Below, piece after piece: positions 57,901-64,000 of a stretch of DNA of 64,000 nucleotides (the stretch's first letter is position 1; the number at the start of each line of letters is the position of its first letter). The notes under the pieces were generated by a model, which saw only the letters and a list, made by a program, of their open reading frames with translations, did no database searches and was not told the origin of the DNA. The stretch is from Agelaius tricolor. Taxonomy: Eukaryota; Chordata; Aves; Passeriformes; Icteridae. The stretch covers positions 1,798,001 through 1,862,000 of the forward strand of contig JALJCS010000035.1 in NCBI GenBank assembly GCA_023055355.1. Reading direction: 5' to 3'. The position numbers and the translations under genes were made by a program.

Positions 57901-59262
57901 AACAAAGCCTGTGATTCAGGTTTTTGAAAAATGGATAATACTAGCTTGACAAGGCCCTTCATTCCCCTGCATGAAGGATTGGGTACCTTTTTGGTACCCA
58001 AAAGGTACCCAATCCTTCATGCACGGGAAGCTACAAGGAGCCATAATTCATCTTTTTACTCCAAATATATCAAGCTCTTCAGTTTAACCATCAGTTCTCT
58101 GCCCAAACAAGTCCCCACCAGTCTCAGCACAGTCTATACCAGGAACAACACAGAATATGGCAAATAACAGTGACAAACATTATTTCACAACAGTACCCAC
58201 ACTTCTGTCACAGAGAGAGCAACCTTTCCTTTTCCTGGTCCCAAAACAGGGTAAACTGCTTCTTTAGTATTACCATCCCTGTATTTAATTTAAACAAACA
58301 AACAAACAAACAAACAAACTAGCACTGTGCCACCTCAGCCTAATAAGGCCTAAAATCTTTTTCAAGCAGAGAGCACATTCCAGTGCTCTAACTTTAAAGG
58401 CGAAACTCAAAGGGTTTGCTGAGGCCTTTCTGAAAAGCAAATATCCATCGTTTTTGCAAGGCTGCTCAACCATCAACAAGTGCCGGTGGAAACCAACACG
58501 ACCCGCTGCAGCACTGTAAATTTCCATCGGAACGGAACGGAACGGAACTGAATGAAACTGAACGGCAAGTTCGCGCTGAACTGATTTCACTCAAGCGTTC
58601 GTCTCGAGAAAAGCCCAGCGCGGAGGCGGAGGGCCGGGCTGGCCGGGGCAGTGCCGCGGTGCCGCAGCCCCAGCCCGGCCGCCCCGCGGGGCTCCTGCGG
58701 GCACGGGCCGCCCCCAGCGCACTTCGCTCCGGCCGGCGCCCCCAGGGATGCTGCTGCTGCTGCTGCAGCCGCGGCCTGCACCGCTCACCCCCAGCGGCCG
58801 CAGAACCGTTCCCCGCCGGGAGAGGCCGGAGCCGCGTCCAGCCCGGCCTTTGTCCCGGCGGCCGGGGCCGAGCTCCGGGCAGGCCCTGCGCCCCGGCAGC
58901 CCCGGCGAGCAGGGCCAGGGCCGCGCTTCCTCCCGCCGAGCGCGCCGGGCGCGGCCAGGCCGCCAGCGGGGCAGGCCCGGAGCGGGGCCGCCGGGGCCGG
59001 GCCGAGCCGGGGCCGGGGATTCCCGCGGGCAGCGCCGCTGCACGGCCGCGGCCCAGCGCGGGGGGCGCGAACGGCAGCGCCCGGGGGTCCCCACGGCCCG
59101 GGCAGGGCGAGACCTGCGGCGGCTGCGGCCCAGCACGGCCCGGCGCTGCCCGGGCCGGCGGTGCTTACCCTGCATGCTGCTGCTGCTGCTGCTGCCGGCG
59201 GCGCCCGGGCCGGGCCCGCTCCCGCTCCCCCCGGAGCCGCCGCTGGGGCTGGGAGTCGCCAT
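4761..59262 (-). CDS. MAP2K4: MAP2K4 gene, coding exons 1-7 (3' part off the window)
   Basis: Dual-specificity MAP kinase kinase 4 is a cytoplasmic and nuclear kinase. It is activated by MAP3Ks and phosphorylates JNK, and to a lesser degree p38, on the Thr-X-Tyr loop. Seven exons join in frame: 59262-59169, 36601-36499, 21822-21648, 12344-12225, 6214-6095, 5347-5296 and 4888-4761 (94, 103, 175, 120, 120, 52 and 128 nt, 792 in all). The kinase landmarks are present: Gly-rich loop G102-x-G104-x-x-G107, catalytic Lys124, HRD at 220-222, DFG at 240-242, and the activation-loop Ser250 and Thr254 that upstream kinases phosphorylate. From memory of the human 399-residue protein, numbering is offset by 7 because the N-terminus is shorter. 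The rest of the C-lobe, including the DVD docking site, is not in the window. The gene looks intact here. Confidence 0.97.
4889..5295 (-). other. MAP2K4: MAP2K4 intron 6
   Basis: A 407-nt intron with donor GTGAG after exon 6 and acceptor TGCAG before exon 7. It is the shortest intron in the window. I see no repeat or exon-like sequence in it. Confidence 0.95.
5296..5347 (-). CDS. MAP2K4: MAP2K4 exon 6: helix E and start of catalytic loop
   Basis: This 52-nt exon encodes residues 205-221 plus the first base of the Asp222 codon. It reads TVKALNHLKENLKIIHR, the helix leading into the His-Arg-Asp catalytic loop, so the catalytic HRD is split across the exon 6/7 junction. The acceptor is a pyrimidine-rich TTTTCTTTCCTAG and the donor is GTGAG. 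It is too short to stand out as an open frame and was found by expecting it between exons 5 and 7. Confidence 0.97.
5348..6094 (-). other. MAP2K4: MAP2K4 intron 5
   Basis: A 747-nt intron with GTGAGT donor and CCTAG acceptor. I see no mobile element or exon-like feature in it. Confidence 0.93.
6095..6214 (-). CDS. MAP2K4: MAP2K4 exon 5: hinge region and C-lobe entry
   Basis: This 120-nt exon, phase 0 at both ends, encodes residues 165-204. It reads GDCWICMELM through the hinge that cradles ATP adenine, then STSFDKFYKYVY and the helix ending KITLA. All 40 residues agree with my memory of human MAP2K4. The acceptor is CTTTCCAG-like (TTCCAG at 6220-6215) and the donor is GTGAGTATT. Confidence 0.98.
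8160..8750 (+). mobile_element. CR1 LINE fragment
   Basis: The sequence follows the 3' part of avian CR1 in order. It has the reverse-transcriptase C-terminal stretch (GGTGATCC, then CACACCTGGAGTGCTGTG), the CAGCCTGGAGAAGG block, the GGATGGAGCCAGG block, then CTGGCACAGGCTGCC and CAATCCTGG. It ends near a GGGGGTTGG motif without a clear 8-bp terminal repeat, so the 3' tip is decayed. It is 5'-truncated and broken by stops, and is a dead copy antisense to MAP2K4. Confidence 0.85.
9745..9905 (+). mobile_element. CR1 LINE fragment (internal)
   Basis: A short degenerate piece that follows avian CR1 in the segment just upstream of the one retained at 8160-8750: TGCAAGATCCTGCACTTGG, then GGGAGATACTGGTGGATGAA, CTGGACATGAGC, and CCCAAAAAGCCAGCCATG. 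It has the same orientation as the 8.2-kb copy but holds an earlier part of the element, so it is either a separate insertion or a rearranged part of it. Confidence 0.65.
12225..12344 (-). CDS. MAP2K4: MAP2K4 exon 4: helix C region
   Basis: This 120-nt exon, phase 0 at both ends, encodes residues 125-164. It begins RIRSTVDEKEQKQLL directly after the catalytic lysine and runs through the helix C segment, including the DLDVVMRSSDC stretch, to YGALFRE. The acceptor is TTTCAG and the donor is GTGGGC, a weaker +3/+4 pair than the other donors in this gene. Residues match human MAP2K4 as I remember it. Confidence 0.98.
12345..21647 (-). other. MAP2K4: MAP2K4 intron 3
   Basis: A 9.3-kb intron with a GTAGGT donor after exon 3. 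Apart from the TA microsatellite near 12.9 kb and a short A-rich tract at about 15400-15420, I recognise no repeats or genes. Many small open frames occur on both strands but none has recognisable protein content. Confidence 0.9.
12899..12984. repeat. TA microsatellite
   Basis: An uninterrupted (TA)19 run at 12899-12936 is followed by imperfect TA/CA sequence to about 12984. It is likely length-polymorphic. Confidence 0.95.
21648..21822 (-). CDS. MAP2K4: MAP2K4 exon 3: glycine-rich loop and catalytic lysine
   Basis: This 175-nt exon's first base completes Ile66; it then encodes residues 67-124. It reads ERLRTHSIESSGKLKIS, through DFTAEDLKDLGEIGRGAYG (Gly-rich ATP loop, Gly102/104/107), and ends QIMAVK with catalytic Lys124 as the last codon. 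The acceptor is TTTGACAG and the donor is GTAGGT. An in-frame ATG upstream in the intron (ahead of EKLLPNIFDR) is intronic: the acceptor and the phase match with exon 2 settle the boundary. Confidence 0.98.
21961..21984 (+). other. G-quadruplex-forming motif near exon 3
   Basis: Four G runs (4, 5, 4 and 3 Gs) separated by spacers of 1, 4 and 3 nt fit the canonical G-quadruplex rule. The G-rich strand is the template strand of MAP2K4, so the pre-mRNA carries the C-rich version 140 nt before the exon 3 acceptor. Confidence 0.7.
23476..23586 (+). repeat. A-rich low-complexity tract
   Basis: About 110 nt of nearly pure purine, with A runs of 12 to 14 broken by G-containing spacers (AGAAAAG-type). 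It reads as a long polypyrimidine tract on the MAP2K4 strand. It could be an expanded retroposon tail, but I recognise no element body beside it. Confidence 0.8.
25429..25493. promoter_or_regulatory. Isolated CpG cluster in intron 2
   Basis: Twelve CpG dinucleotides fall within 65 nt (25429-25493), including a GGGCGG-like GC box at about 25434-25438. The surrounding kilobases have almost none. This is too small for a classic CpG island but could be an alternative promoter or enhancer core, or the GC-rich remnant of an inserted sequence. Confidence 0.35.
29168..29383 (+). mobile_element. CR1 LINE 3' end
   Basis: The sequence follows the extreme 3' part of CR1: AGGTTGAATGTTAGGAAAAAG, GAGGGTGGTGGGGCACTG, CTCCCCAGGGAATGG, then GGTCCTTTCCAACTC. 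It ends in the CR1-type terminal repeat (ATGATTTTATGATT at about 29369-29383). It is a 5'-truncated insertion of about 216 nt. Confidence 0.85.
33919..34082. repeat. 41-bp minisatellite, four copies
   Basis: Four tandem 41-bp units begin at 33919, 33960, 34001 and 34042. The third differs by one base (T to C at its position 14) and the fourth by one base near its end (G to C at 34081). A partial fifth unit of about 7 bp follows. Identity of about 98% between units points to recent or ongoing expansion and probable copy-number variation. Confidence 0.97.
36499..36601 (-). CDS. MAP2K4: MAP2K4 exon 2: MAPK docking motif
   Basis: This 103-nt exon joins exon 1 by completing Gly32 and ends with two bases of the Ile66 codon. 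It encodes residues 33-65. KRKALKLNF (33-41) is the basic-hydrophobic D-site by which MKK4 binds JNK and p38. ANPPFKSTARFTLN follows, then a short TSGVPF segment before QNPH. The acceptor is CTCCCAG and the donor is GTGAGT. The exon length equals that of human exon 2 as I recall it. The TSGVPF segment differs from the human PNPTGV-type sequence, while the flanks are identical. Confidence 0.97.
38878..39445 (-). mobile_element. CR1 LINE 3' fragment
   Basis: Read on the plus strand this is reversed CR1. It begins with the inverted 3' tail (CAGAATCACAAAATCATTAAGG), then GGTTGGAAAGAGCTCTAAG, CCCTGGGCAGCACCTTCCAATG, CCTAATATTCAACCTAAACC and GAGGCCGCTCCCTCTGCTCC. It continues into the reverse-transcriptase 3' region to about 39445. 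It is about 570 nt, 5'-truncated and in the same orientation as MAP2K4. Confidence 0.9.
46803..46835 (-). pseudogene. MAP2K4: Candidate decayed alternative micro-exon of MAP2K4
   Basis: The longer human isoform of MAP2K4 has, as I recall it, an 11-residue insert between exons 1 and 2, beginning GFQ and ending KAQS. Here, inside intron 1 and on the gene strand, a TTTAG acceptor is followed by exactly 33 nt. In the phase left by exon 1 these read GFQRGFCAKAQ, agreeing with the remembered insert at 8 of 12 positions. The base pair where a GT donor should follow (46802-46801) is GA. So the coding part looks homologous but the 5' splice site is broken, and normal inclusion is not expected. The call depends on my memory of the human insert. 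Confidence 0.5.
47421..47655 (-). mobile_element. CR1 LINE 3' fragment
   Basis: An inverted CR1 3' end: TCACAGAATG at the left, then GACCATCTCATTCCACCCCC, GGACACTTCCAGGGATCC, GGGCAGCCTGTGCCAGGGC and TTTCTTCCTAATCACA. It is about 235 nt. It belongs to a different CR1 subfamily from the 38.9-kb copy, judging by the block wording. Confidence 0.85.
57962..58029. repeat. 24-bp perfect inverted repeat with triple GGTACC
   Basis: Positions 57968-57991 are the exact reverse complement of 58000-58023, around an 8-nt loop. After one mismatch the pairing continues for five more base pairs on each side (57962-57966 with 58025-58029). The palindrome GGTACC occurs three times, once in each arm and once in the loop. 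The hairpin lies in intron 1, 1.1 kb downstream of exon 1. Confidence 0.93.
58292..58319. repeat. AAAC microsatellite
   Basis: Seven exact copies of AAAC, in intron 1 just inside the gene-proximal flank of the CpG island. Confidence 0.95.
58528..58548. repeat. CGGAA pentanucleotide repeat
   Basis: Four exact copies of CGGAA followed by degenerate copies (CTGAATGAAACTGAACGG). It lies at the downstream edge of the CpG island. GGAA units are Ets-type binding cores, but no function is shown. Confidence 0.8.
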
Positions 59263-59620
59263 TGTGCGCGGAGCGGGAGCAGCGGCGGCGGCGCTGCGCA
59301 GGGCCCTCCCCGGCAGGGCAGGACACACGGCCCCGCCGCCCGTCCGCCCCCGGCTGGGGCCGCGAAACCCCTCCCCGCCGGGGCCCCGCGCCTGCGGCAC
59401 CGCTGCGGCGGGGCGGAGGCGGCGCTGCCTCCCGCGGGGGGACGGGGCATCCGCGGGCGGTCCTGCGGAGCCGCTCCCGCTCCCCCGGGCCGGGGGGCAC
59501 CGCCCGCGGGGGACCCCGCACCGCGCTCGGCCCCGCCAGCCCCTCTGCTGGCCTGTCTCGCATCCCCTCGGGGCCCGCAGCCGGCCCCGGCAGCTTTGGA
59601 GCATTTCTCATCTTCACCTT
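58590..59620 (-). promoter_or_regulatory. MAP2K4: CpG island and promoter region of MAP2K4
   Basis: This kilobase is extremely G+C-rich and CpG-dense, unlike everything around it, and covers exon 1 and its flanks. Upstream of the start codon are GC boxes (GGGCGG at 59411-59416, CCGCCC-type sites near 59335-59350). No TATA box or clear transcription start is visible, as expected for a housekeeping CpG-island promoter. Long overlapping open frames on both strands here arise from the scarcity of AT-rich stop codons. A (CTG)5 run sits at about 58749-58763. Confidence 0.85.
59169..59262 (-). CDS. MAP2K4: MAP2K4 exon 1: start codon and Gly/Ser-rich N-terminus
   Basis: This exon encodes residues 1-31 plus the first base of Gly32. 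It begins MATPSPSGG, is rich in Gly, Ser and Pro, has six consecutive Ser all coded AGC (59193-59176), and ends Met-Gln-Gly at a GTAAGC donor. The start (59262-59260) has A at -3 and G at +4, a strong Kozak context, and matches the human MAAPSPSGG start. The N-terminus is about 7 residues shorter than human. The 5'UTR lies to the right; its limit cannot be seen. Confidence 0.95.
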
Positions 59621-59908
59621 TGGGTTAGGGCTTCCCCCACCCAGGCAGCCCCTTGCAAACTTCTGCCGACTCCTTCGGGACCACAGGGCAGAACTCCGTG
59701 CTGTGCTTCCCCGGACACCCAGGGCATCAGCCTCTTCCTGCCACCATCAGTTTCCCCATTATTTTCTTTCTTCTCTTGGTCACTGCTGTTCATGCCAGCA
59801 CATGGTTTCTGACCATTCCTCCACACTCCTAGTCATAGGGGCAGCACATGCTGGGAATTAGAGCAGTGAAATTGTTGCCCCAATTTCACTGTGGTCCCTC
59901 TCCAGCCC

Positions 59909-60055
59909 GCTGCATGACATAGGGGAGTCCCTTCACCTACAGGAGGCCTTGTGTCCTCATCTTTGTAGTAGAAACAATACTGACCCCTTTTATGAATGGA
60001 GATGTGCTGAGGAAAGAGCTGGACGTCCCATGTATTCAAAGCATGAGGACTCTTT
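59909..60055 (+). mobile_element. Ancient MIR-like SINE remnant
   Basis: The block CTGCATGACATAGGGGAGTC, then TTCACCT, GTGTCCTCATCTTTGTAGTA and ACAATACTGACCCC follows the order of the MIR core (CTGTGTGACCTTGGGCAAGTC..CCTCATCTGTAAAATG). A TGTATTCAAAGCATGAGGAC tail resembles the conserved MIR 3' region. It is highly diverged, as expected for an element older than birds. Confidence 0.5.
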
Positions 60056-60419
60056 CCCTGCTCTCCATTGCCCAGGTCACCATGGCGGCAATGAACACAC
60101 CCTGGAAGTGCCTCCAGGAACTGCAAACCATCACCCTTTGTGCTGAGTCCTGACACAAAAAACATTCCCTTCCCTAGTTCTGTATCTTTCCTTTCTCTTC
60201 CCTGTTTTGCTTAAGCTTTCTGTTCTGCATTAACCCCTGAGGGCAGGTCCAGGGCTGGCACCTTGCAGGCTTTGATGCAGAAACCCAGTGCCTGCTGGCA
60301 AACATGGCACAAACACTGACTTCCACTTCTGCTGTGTGCCACCTACATGTGTTTGCTTACAATTAGCTAAAGCCATAGTTTTCCCTCACTGCAAATCTGG
60401 AAGGATCAACAGTACCTGT

Positions 60420-61440
60420 TCTGACATGTTTGTGAAACCTTTCCTTAAAGACCTCCAGTGATGGGGATTGTGCCATTCCCTAGCAATCTGTTCTGGCACA
60501 CATGTGGCATGTGATCCTAACATCATCCAAAAGCCTAACTTCAGGGGTTTTTTTAAATTTCAAATCCTTTATATCCTGCCCTGTTCACTATGGCCATAGC
60601 CTTCTTCAGAATGACCCCTTGGGCACTTGATGATGTGCAATGATGAACTGCAATGTTTTCCTCCTTGTCCTTGCCTCAGCCTTCTCTTCCACACATTACA
60701 TCAATTCATTTCCTTCAGCCTTTCTTCTTGTTTCCTGAGCCTCTCAGCATCCTCACTGACCTCCTTTGATTTTTTCCACTGTTCATCTGCATTTTTTGAA
60801 GCACAGCATCCCTAGCTAGGCATACTATGCCAGCTTGGAGGCTACAGCTCACATGCTCCAGGATGGTGTTTGCCTTTTCCATTGCTGGTGTTCAGTTTGC
60901 TCTCCATTACACTGTAGACTCTTCTTATTTTTATTTTTTTTTGGGAGGAGAGTGTTTTTTGGGTTGCTGAGTTGTTGTTTTTTTTTGAAAACTGCATCCA
61001 CCCAGTTCCCTCACATGAATCTGTGTTGCTCACTGCTCATAAAAGTAATGCTGGAAGTTGTACCTGTTGAATATTGTCCTGTAGATTGCAGGCCATTTCT
61101 CCATCTAGTGCTGAATCCTGTTGTCTTTGCTGTCCTCAACAGCCTGGAGTAATTAGCAGATTGAATGAGGCGGTCATGGGTGTTAATCATCCAGGCTGTT
61201 AACTGAAGTAATTAAAAAGATCTGGCATTCAGAACAGACCCCTGCAAAAATCCTCTGAACGTGTCCTTCCATTCTGACAAACACTGATAATTAACACTCG
61301 AGGTACAATGATCTCACCAGTTTTACACTCACCATGTCCTTATATCTTCTTATGAAGGGATCAGGACAGCCAATGCTAAAAATCTTCCTGAAGTCAACAT
61401 ATGTGACATCTGTTACTTATCACTTTATTCCTAAAACATT
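60420..61440 (-). mobile_element. Ancient, degenerate CR1 LINE
   Basis: The blocks follow an old amniote CR1 in reverse orientation: CTTAAAGACCTCCAGTGATG at the left, then CAGCCTTCTCTTCC, GGATGGTGTTTGCCTTTTCC, GGCCATTTCTCCATC, CAGACCCCTGCAAAAATCC, and finally CTTCCTGAAGTCAACATATG near 61400. The near-complete order over about 1 kb supports one old insertion. It is much more diverged than the intronic CR1 copies, and its reverse-transcriptase frame is broken. Confidence 0.7.
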
Positions 61441-62706
61441 GTGCCACACCAGGACATGAGAGTGGTTTGTCTGCGTTTTTTCCTGATGTGCCCTTCTCTC
61501 TGCAACCAGGACATCATCCTGGTTTATTCTGTACCATTTACATCATGCCCATATCTTATACTTCCCAACTATGTCATATACATATATATTCATATAACTC
61601 TACATGAGCACAGCCATTATTTCAGTGGTCACTGGACGTCCCCACCAAGATGTCTGTTGAGTTCAGTTAATCCATGGCTGGTGTATCTGGAGCAGTCCAT
61701 ACTCACTGTTCAGGGTAGCCATGCCATACAGTGGCATTGTCATTCAACAACCAATATTACATATGAAACTCAACATTACAGACTGTTCTCACCCAAAAAT
61801 CAAATCTCCCTGAGGTATGTATCATGTTTCCCTGTCCTCCTGCATTACTCACCTGGTGCACCCATGTCCTTGAGCAAAAACAATCCCAGGGATGGGTTTG
61901 CCTTTGCTTCAGAAATGTGTCCTCTGGAGCTGGTCAGTCAGGGAACACAGGGCTGCTCCCATTCTCAGGAAGGTGAGCCCCATCCTTCCCTGCTCCTGGC
62001 TGCTGACCCACCAGTTAAGGCAACTAAACCCAGAGCCCTTTTGGCAATATCAGCTGTGCAACCATGCATTTATCTCCAGATGTCCCCATTGGAATTGCAG
62101 TCAGGTTTCTGCAGCCAAGAACACACCAAAGGCCCTGAACCCTTCACCTGCTCACCCAGAGCCTTTTAATCACCTTTGATCCAATCTGAACCAATTTGTC
62201 ACCATTCAGGACACAAGGATGAGGGCCATTATGAAATGGGTCACTGTGATGGGTGATTGTGGCTGCGGTGCAGCACAATCTCTGGTACAGGCTCCTGGGA
62301 AAGGTCCTGACTCTCAATATCACAGCTTGGCTGCAGGGCCCATCCCTGCTGCCTCTGTTCTTTGCAGGTGGAGTTGTCACCGTGAAGATAAGCTCGGGCT
62401 GCTCTGGGGTGAGTAGCAGATCCAGAGAGTCATAAAGAGGGAAGATGTTTTAGCTAATATCGAGGAACGTGTAGCTCCAGTTCCACTCAAGGATACTGAA
62501 GGTTCTTGGCCTCCCTCTCATGGGAGAAGTCAGTATTGCCTCCTGCCGACACAGTCCTGCAGCGGGTGCCTGGAGGAAGTGCTCAGGATACTCGAGAAAG
62601 CTTTAAAGGGAACAGCCCCGACCTTTTCTTTGCAATAAGCACACCCAGCACTGAAAGACCTTTTTATTTTAAGGCATGTTACAGCCTGATTGCTTTTGAA
62701 TTCCAT

Positions 62707-62836
62707 AATTCCATTTAGCTCAACTGGCCAGAGCATGATGTGAGCATGAAGGTTGTGGGTGTGATCCCTGTATGGGCCATCTGCTCGGTGATCCTTATGG
62801 GTTCCTTCCAGCTCAGAATATTCTGTGATTCTGTGA
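62707..62836 (+). mobile_element. tRNA-Ile-derived SINE with CR1 tail (TguSINE1-like)
   Basis: Positions 62707-62779 resemble a degenerate tRNA-Ile gene. An A box TAGCTCAACTGG is at 62716-62727, a weakened B box GGTGTGATCCC at 62758-62768, and the 3' acceptor arm reads GTATGGGCCA. A CR1-type 3' end follows directly (GGGTTCCTTCCAGCTCAGAA, then the ATTCTGTGATTCTGTG terminal repeat to 62836). This head-tail arrangement is that of the passerine TguSINE1 family. The tRNA part is too mutated to be a working tRNA. Confidence 0.75.
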
Positions 62837-64000
62837 ATCAGAGCAGTAAAGAGCACCACACTTGCTAAACCATTCCCTCCTTCCAACCATATCCTCAGGA
62901 GAGACAGAGGGGCCTTTTGCCTTCCCTTGTTCTTGTGTCACTGAACTTTGGTCACTCACAGGACTGCCAAACCTTCCATGCCATGCCTCCCACATGCCCT
63001 TTGGAAGTTGCTTTCTGCCATGCCAGCCTTCCCTTCCCCTCAGCAGAGTCCTGTCCCACACCATGCAGGGCCCTGACTGTGTCTGCCCAGCTGTTTCTCT
63101 GCTTCCTTCCCAGTCTCTATCACTTTCTCCCATCTGCTCTCTCTCCCCTCCTGACTGTAGAGCCCATGAGATGTCAAGGAGCAGCCCAGCCATGACAGAA
63201 ACTAGGTGGGCTGTGCAAATTTGCACAATAGCTTGTGATCAGACAAATTAAAGATCCAAAGACTTCATCACAGATTAATTTTCATGTTGAAGATCAGCTA
63301 GTATGGTTGGAAAAAAAGGGCAGTGACTCATAATTTTGTTTCCCACACAAAGAACTGGTGTGCCTGAAAAGCTTGGCTGCTTTTATTTTCCTACCATATT
63401 ATGCTGATAATTATTATGCTAATGAAAGACATGCTTTTACATTCTTCTTACACTTTTATCAACACTTACTTTTTAATCCGTGACATTTTCATTTTCTAGC
63501 CCAAAATTACTTCCCCTCTGTTAGAAAATACATTCAAGAGCCTATCTTTGACCTGGAAACAAGGCATGAAGGTGATTTATTACTCGAGCTCTGCTTCTTT
63601 TGAGGTGAGGGGTAGGTACTCCCACAAAGACAACTCTTACTTCTCTGTGGCTTTATTTGCAGTAATTTCATCTCTTGTAACCTGCTCAAGGAAAGACTCA
63701 GTTGAAAATAAGATGAGAATGAATCCTCTCCACAAATGTGGGCACGTTTATATGTCTTCCACATAACAATTTAGCCAGACCCGATTCTTTTGGCTGCTGA
63801 GGGAACAGTATGAAATTGGTGGGAGACATGATCTCACAGAGGCTTGGTTTTGGTAAATATCACATTTCTAAAGGATCCACTTTCAATTCATCACTTATTA
63901 TCACTTTTCATCATAAATAATCAGCGAACAATGGCACAATGCTATTCTTCTGAACAATATCCTTTTTGGTTCTCCAGACTGCACAAAATGACTGAATCTC

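Larger units (their letters stand above)
36602..59168 (-). other. MAP2K4: MAP2K4 intron 1
   Basis: A 22.6-kb first intron, donor GTAAGC. It contains two CR1 fragments (38.9 and 47.4 kb), a candidate decayed micro-exon (46.8 kb), a perfect hairpin at 57.96-58.03 kb, and short microsatellites at 58.3 and 58.5 kb. The rest is unique-looking. Long open frames such as 42979-43710 (plus) have no recognisable protein features. Confidence 0.9.
59621..64000. other. Upstream flank of MAP2K4, no confirmed gene
   Basis: This is about 4.4 kb beyond the CpG island. It holds an MIR-like SINE, an ancient CR1 and a tRNA-derived SINE. Between 61441 and 62706 and between 62837 and 64000 I recognise no repeat or known gene. 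One exon-like open segment at 63500-63604 (plus) is noted separately. I saw no sequence recognisable as DNAH9 or ZNF18, the upstream neighbours of MAP2K4 in human. Confidence 0.7.

Noticed and set aside
36602..59168. Intronic microRNA comparable to human miR-744, which sits in MAP2K4
   Set aside because: No sequence resembling the miR-744 mature strand was seen; that microRNA is known from mammals.
58591..59861. Several open frames of 220-400 codons on both strands across the CpG island
   Set aside because: They overlap one another in different frames and are explained by high G+C content. Only the 94-nt MAP2K4 exon 1 has gene support.
61441..62169. 242-codon plus-strand frame upstream of MAP2K4
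   Set aside because: Starts at the edge of the ancient CR1, has no recognisable domain and no homology I can name. It may be repeat-derived but cannot be assigned.
62368..62409. Short exon-like segment between TTCTTTGCAG and GGGGTGAGTAG
   Set aside because: Only about 41 nt, no recognisable peptide and no neighbouring exon to join. Splice-like motifs of this quality occur by chance.
62707..62779. Functional tRNA-Ile gene
   Set aside because: The A box is near-consensus but the B box and anticodon arm are degraded and a CR1 tail is attached directly, so it is a SINE head.

Overview
The window is vertebrate nuclear DNA, almost certainly from a songbird (passerine). It carries one recognisable protein-coding gene, MAP2K4 (MKK4/SEK1/JNKK1), on the minus strand. 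Its first seven coding exons run from right to left: exon 1 at 59262-59169, then exons 2 to 7 ending at 4761. Every exon has GT-AG splice sites, and all codon phases join without a break. Together they encode 264 residues: the Gly/Ser-rich N-terminus, the MAPK docking motif, the N-lobe, the catalytic loop and the activation loop up to Tyr-Met-Ala. The remaining exons (about 128 residues expected from the human protein) must lie beyond position 1.

The bird assignment rests on the repeats. CR1 LINE fragments dominate. A tRNA-Ile-headed SINE with a CR1 tail at about 62.7 kb matches the layout of the passerine TguSINE1 family. An LTR-like block beside exon 7 also resembles passerine endogenous retroviruses.

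Layout: 1-4760 is partial intron 7, with a long AT-rich hairpin and an antisense LTR-like element. 4761-6214 holds exons 7, 6 and 5 in a tight cluster. 6215-12224 is intron 4 with two CR1 pieces. Exon 4 is at 12225-12344. Intron 3 (9.3 kb) has a TA microsatellite. Exon 3 is at 21648-21822. Intron 2 (14.7 kb) holds an A-rich tract, a small CpG cluster, a CR1 and a 41-bp minisatellite. Exon 2 is at 36499-36601. Intron 1 (22.6 kb) holds two CR1s, a probable fossil of the alternative micro-exon known from a longer human isoform, and a 24-bp perfect hairpin. Exon 1 sits in a CpG island at about 58.59-59.62 kb. Upstream DNA (59.6-64 kb) has an old MIR-like SINE, an ancient CR1, the tRNA-derived SINE and one exon-like open segment of unknown identity.

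No dramatic new system is visible. The most interesting items are the decayed MAP2K4 micro-exon, two long perfect inverted repeats, the LTR next to the exon 7 donor, and an isolated CpG cluster in intron 2. All repeat family names and comparisons with human MAP2K4 come from memory of those sequences, not from a search.
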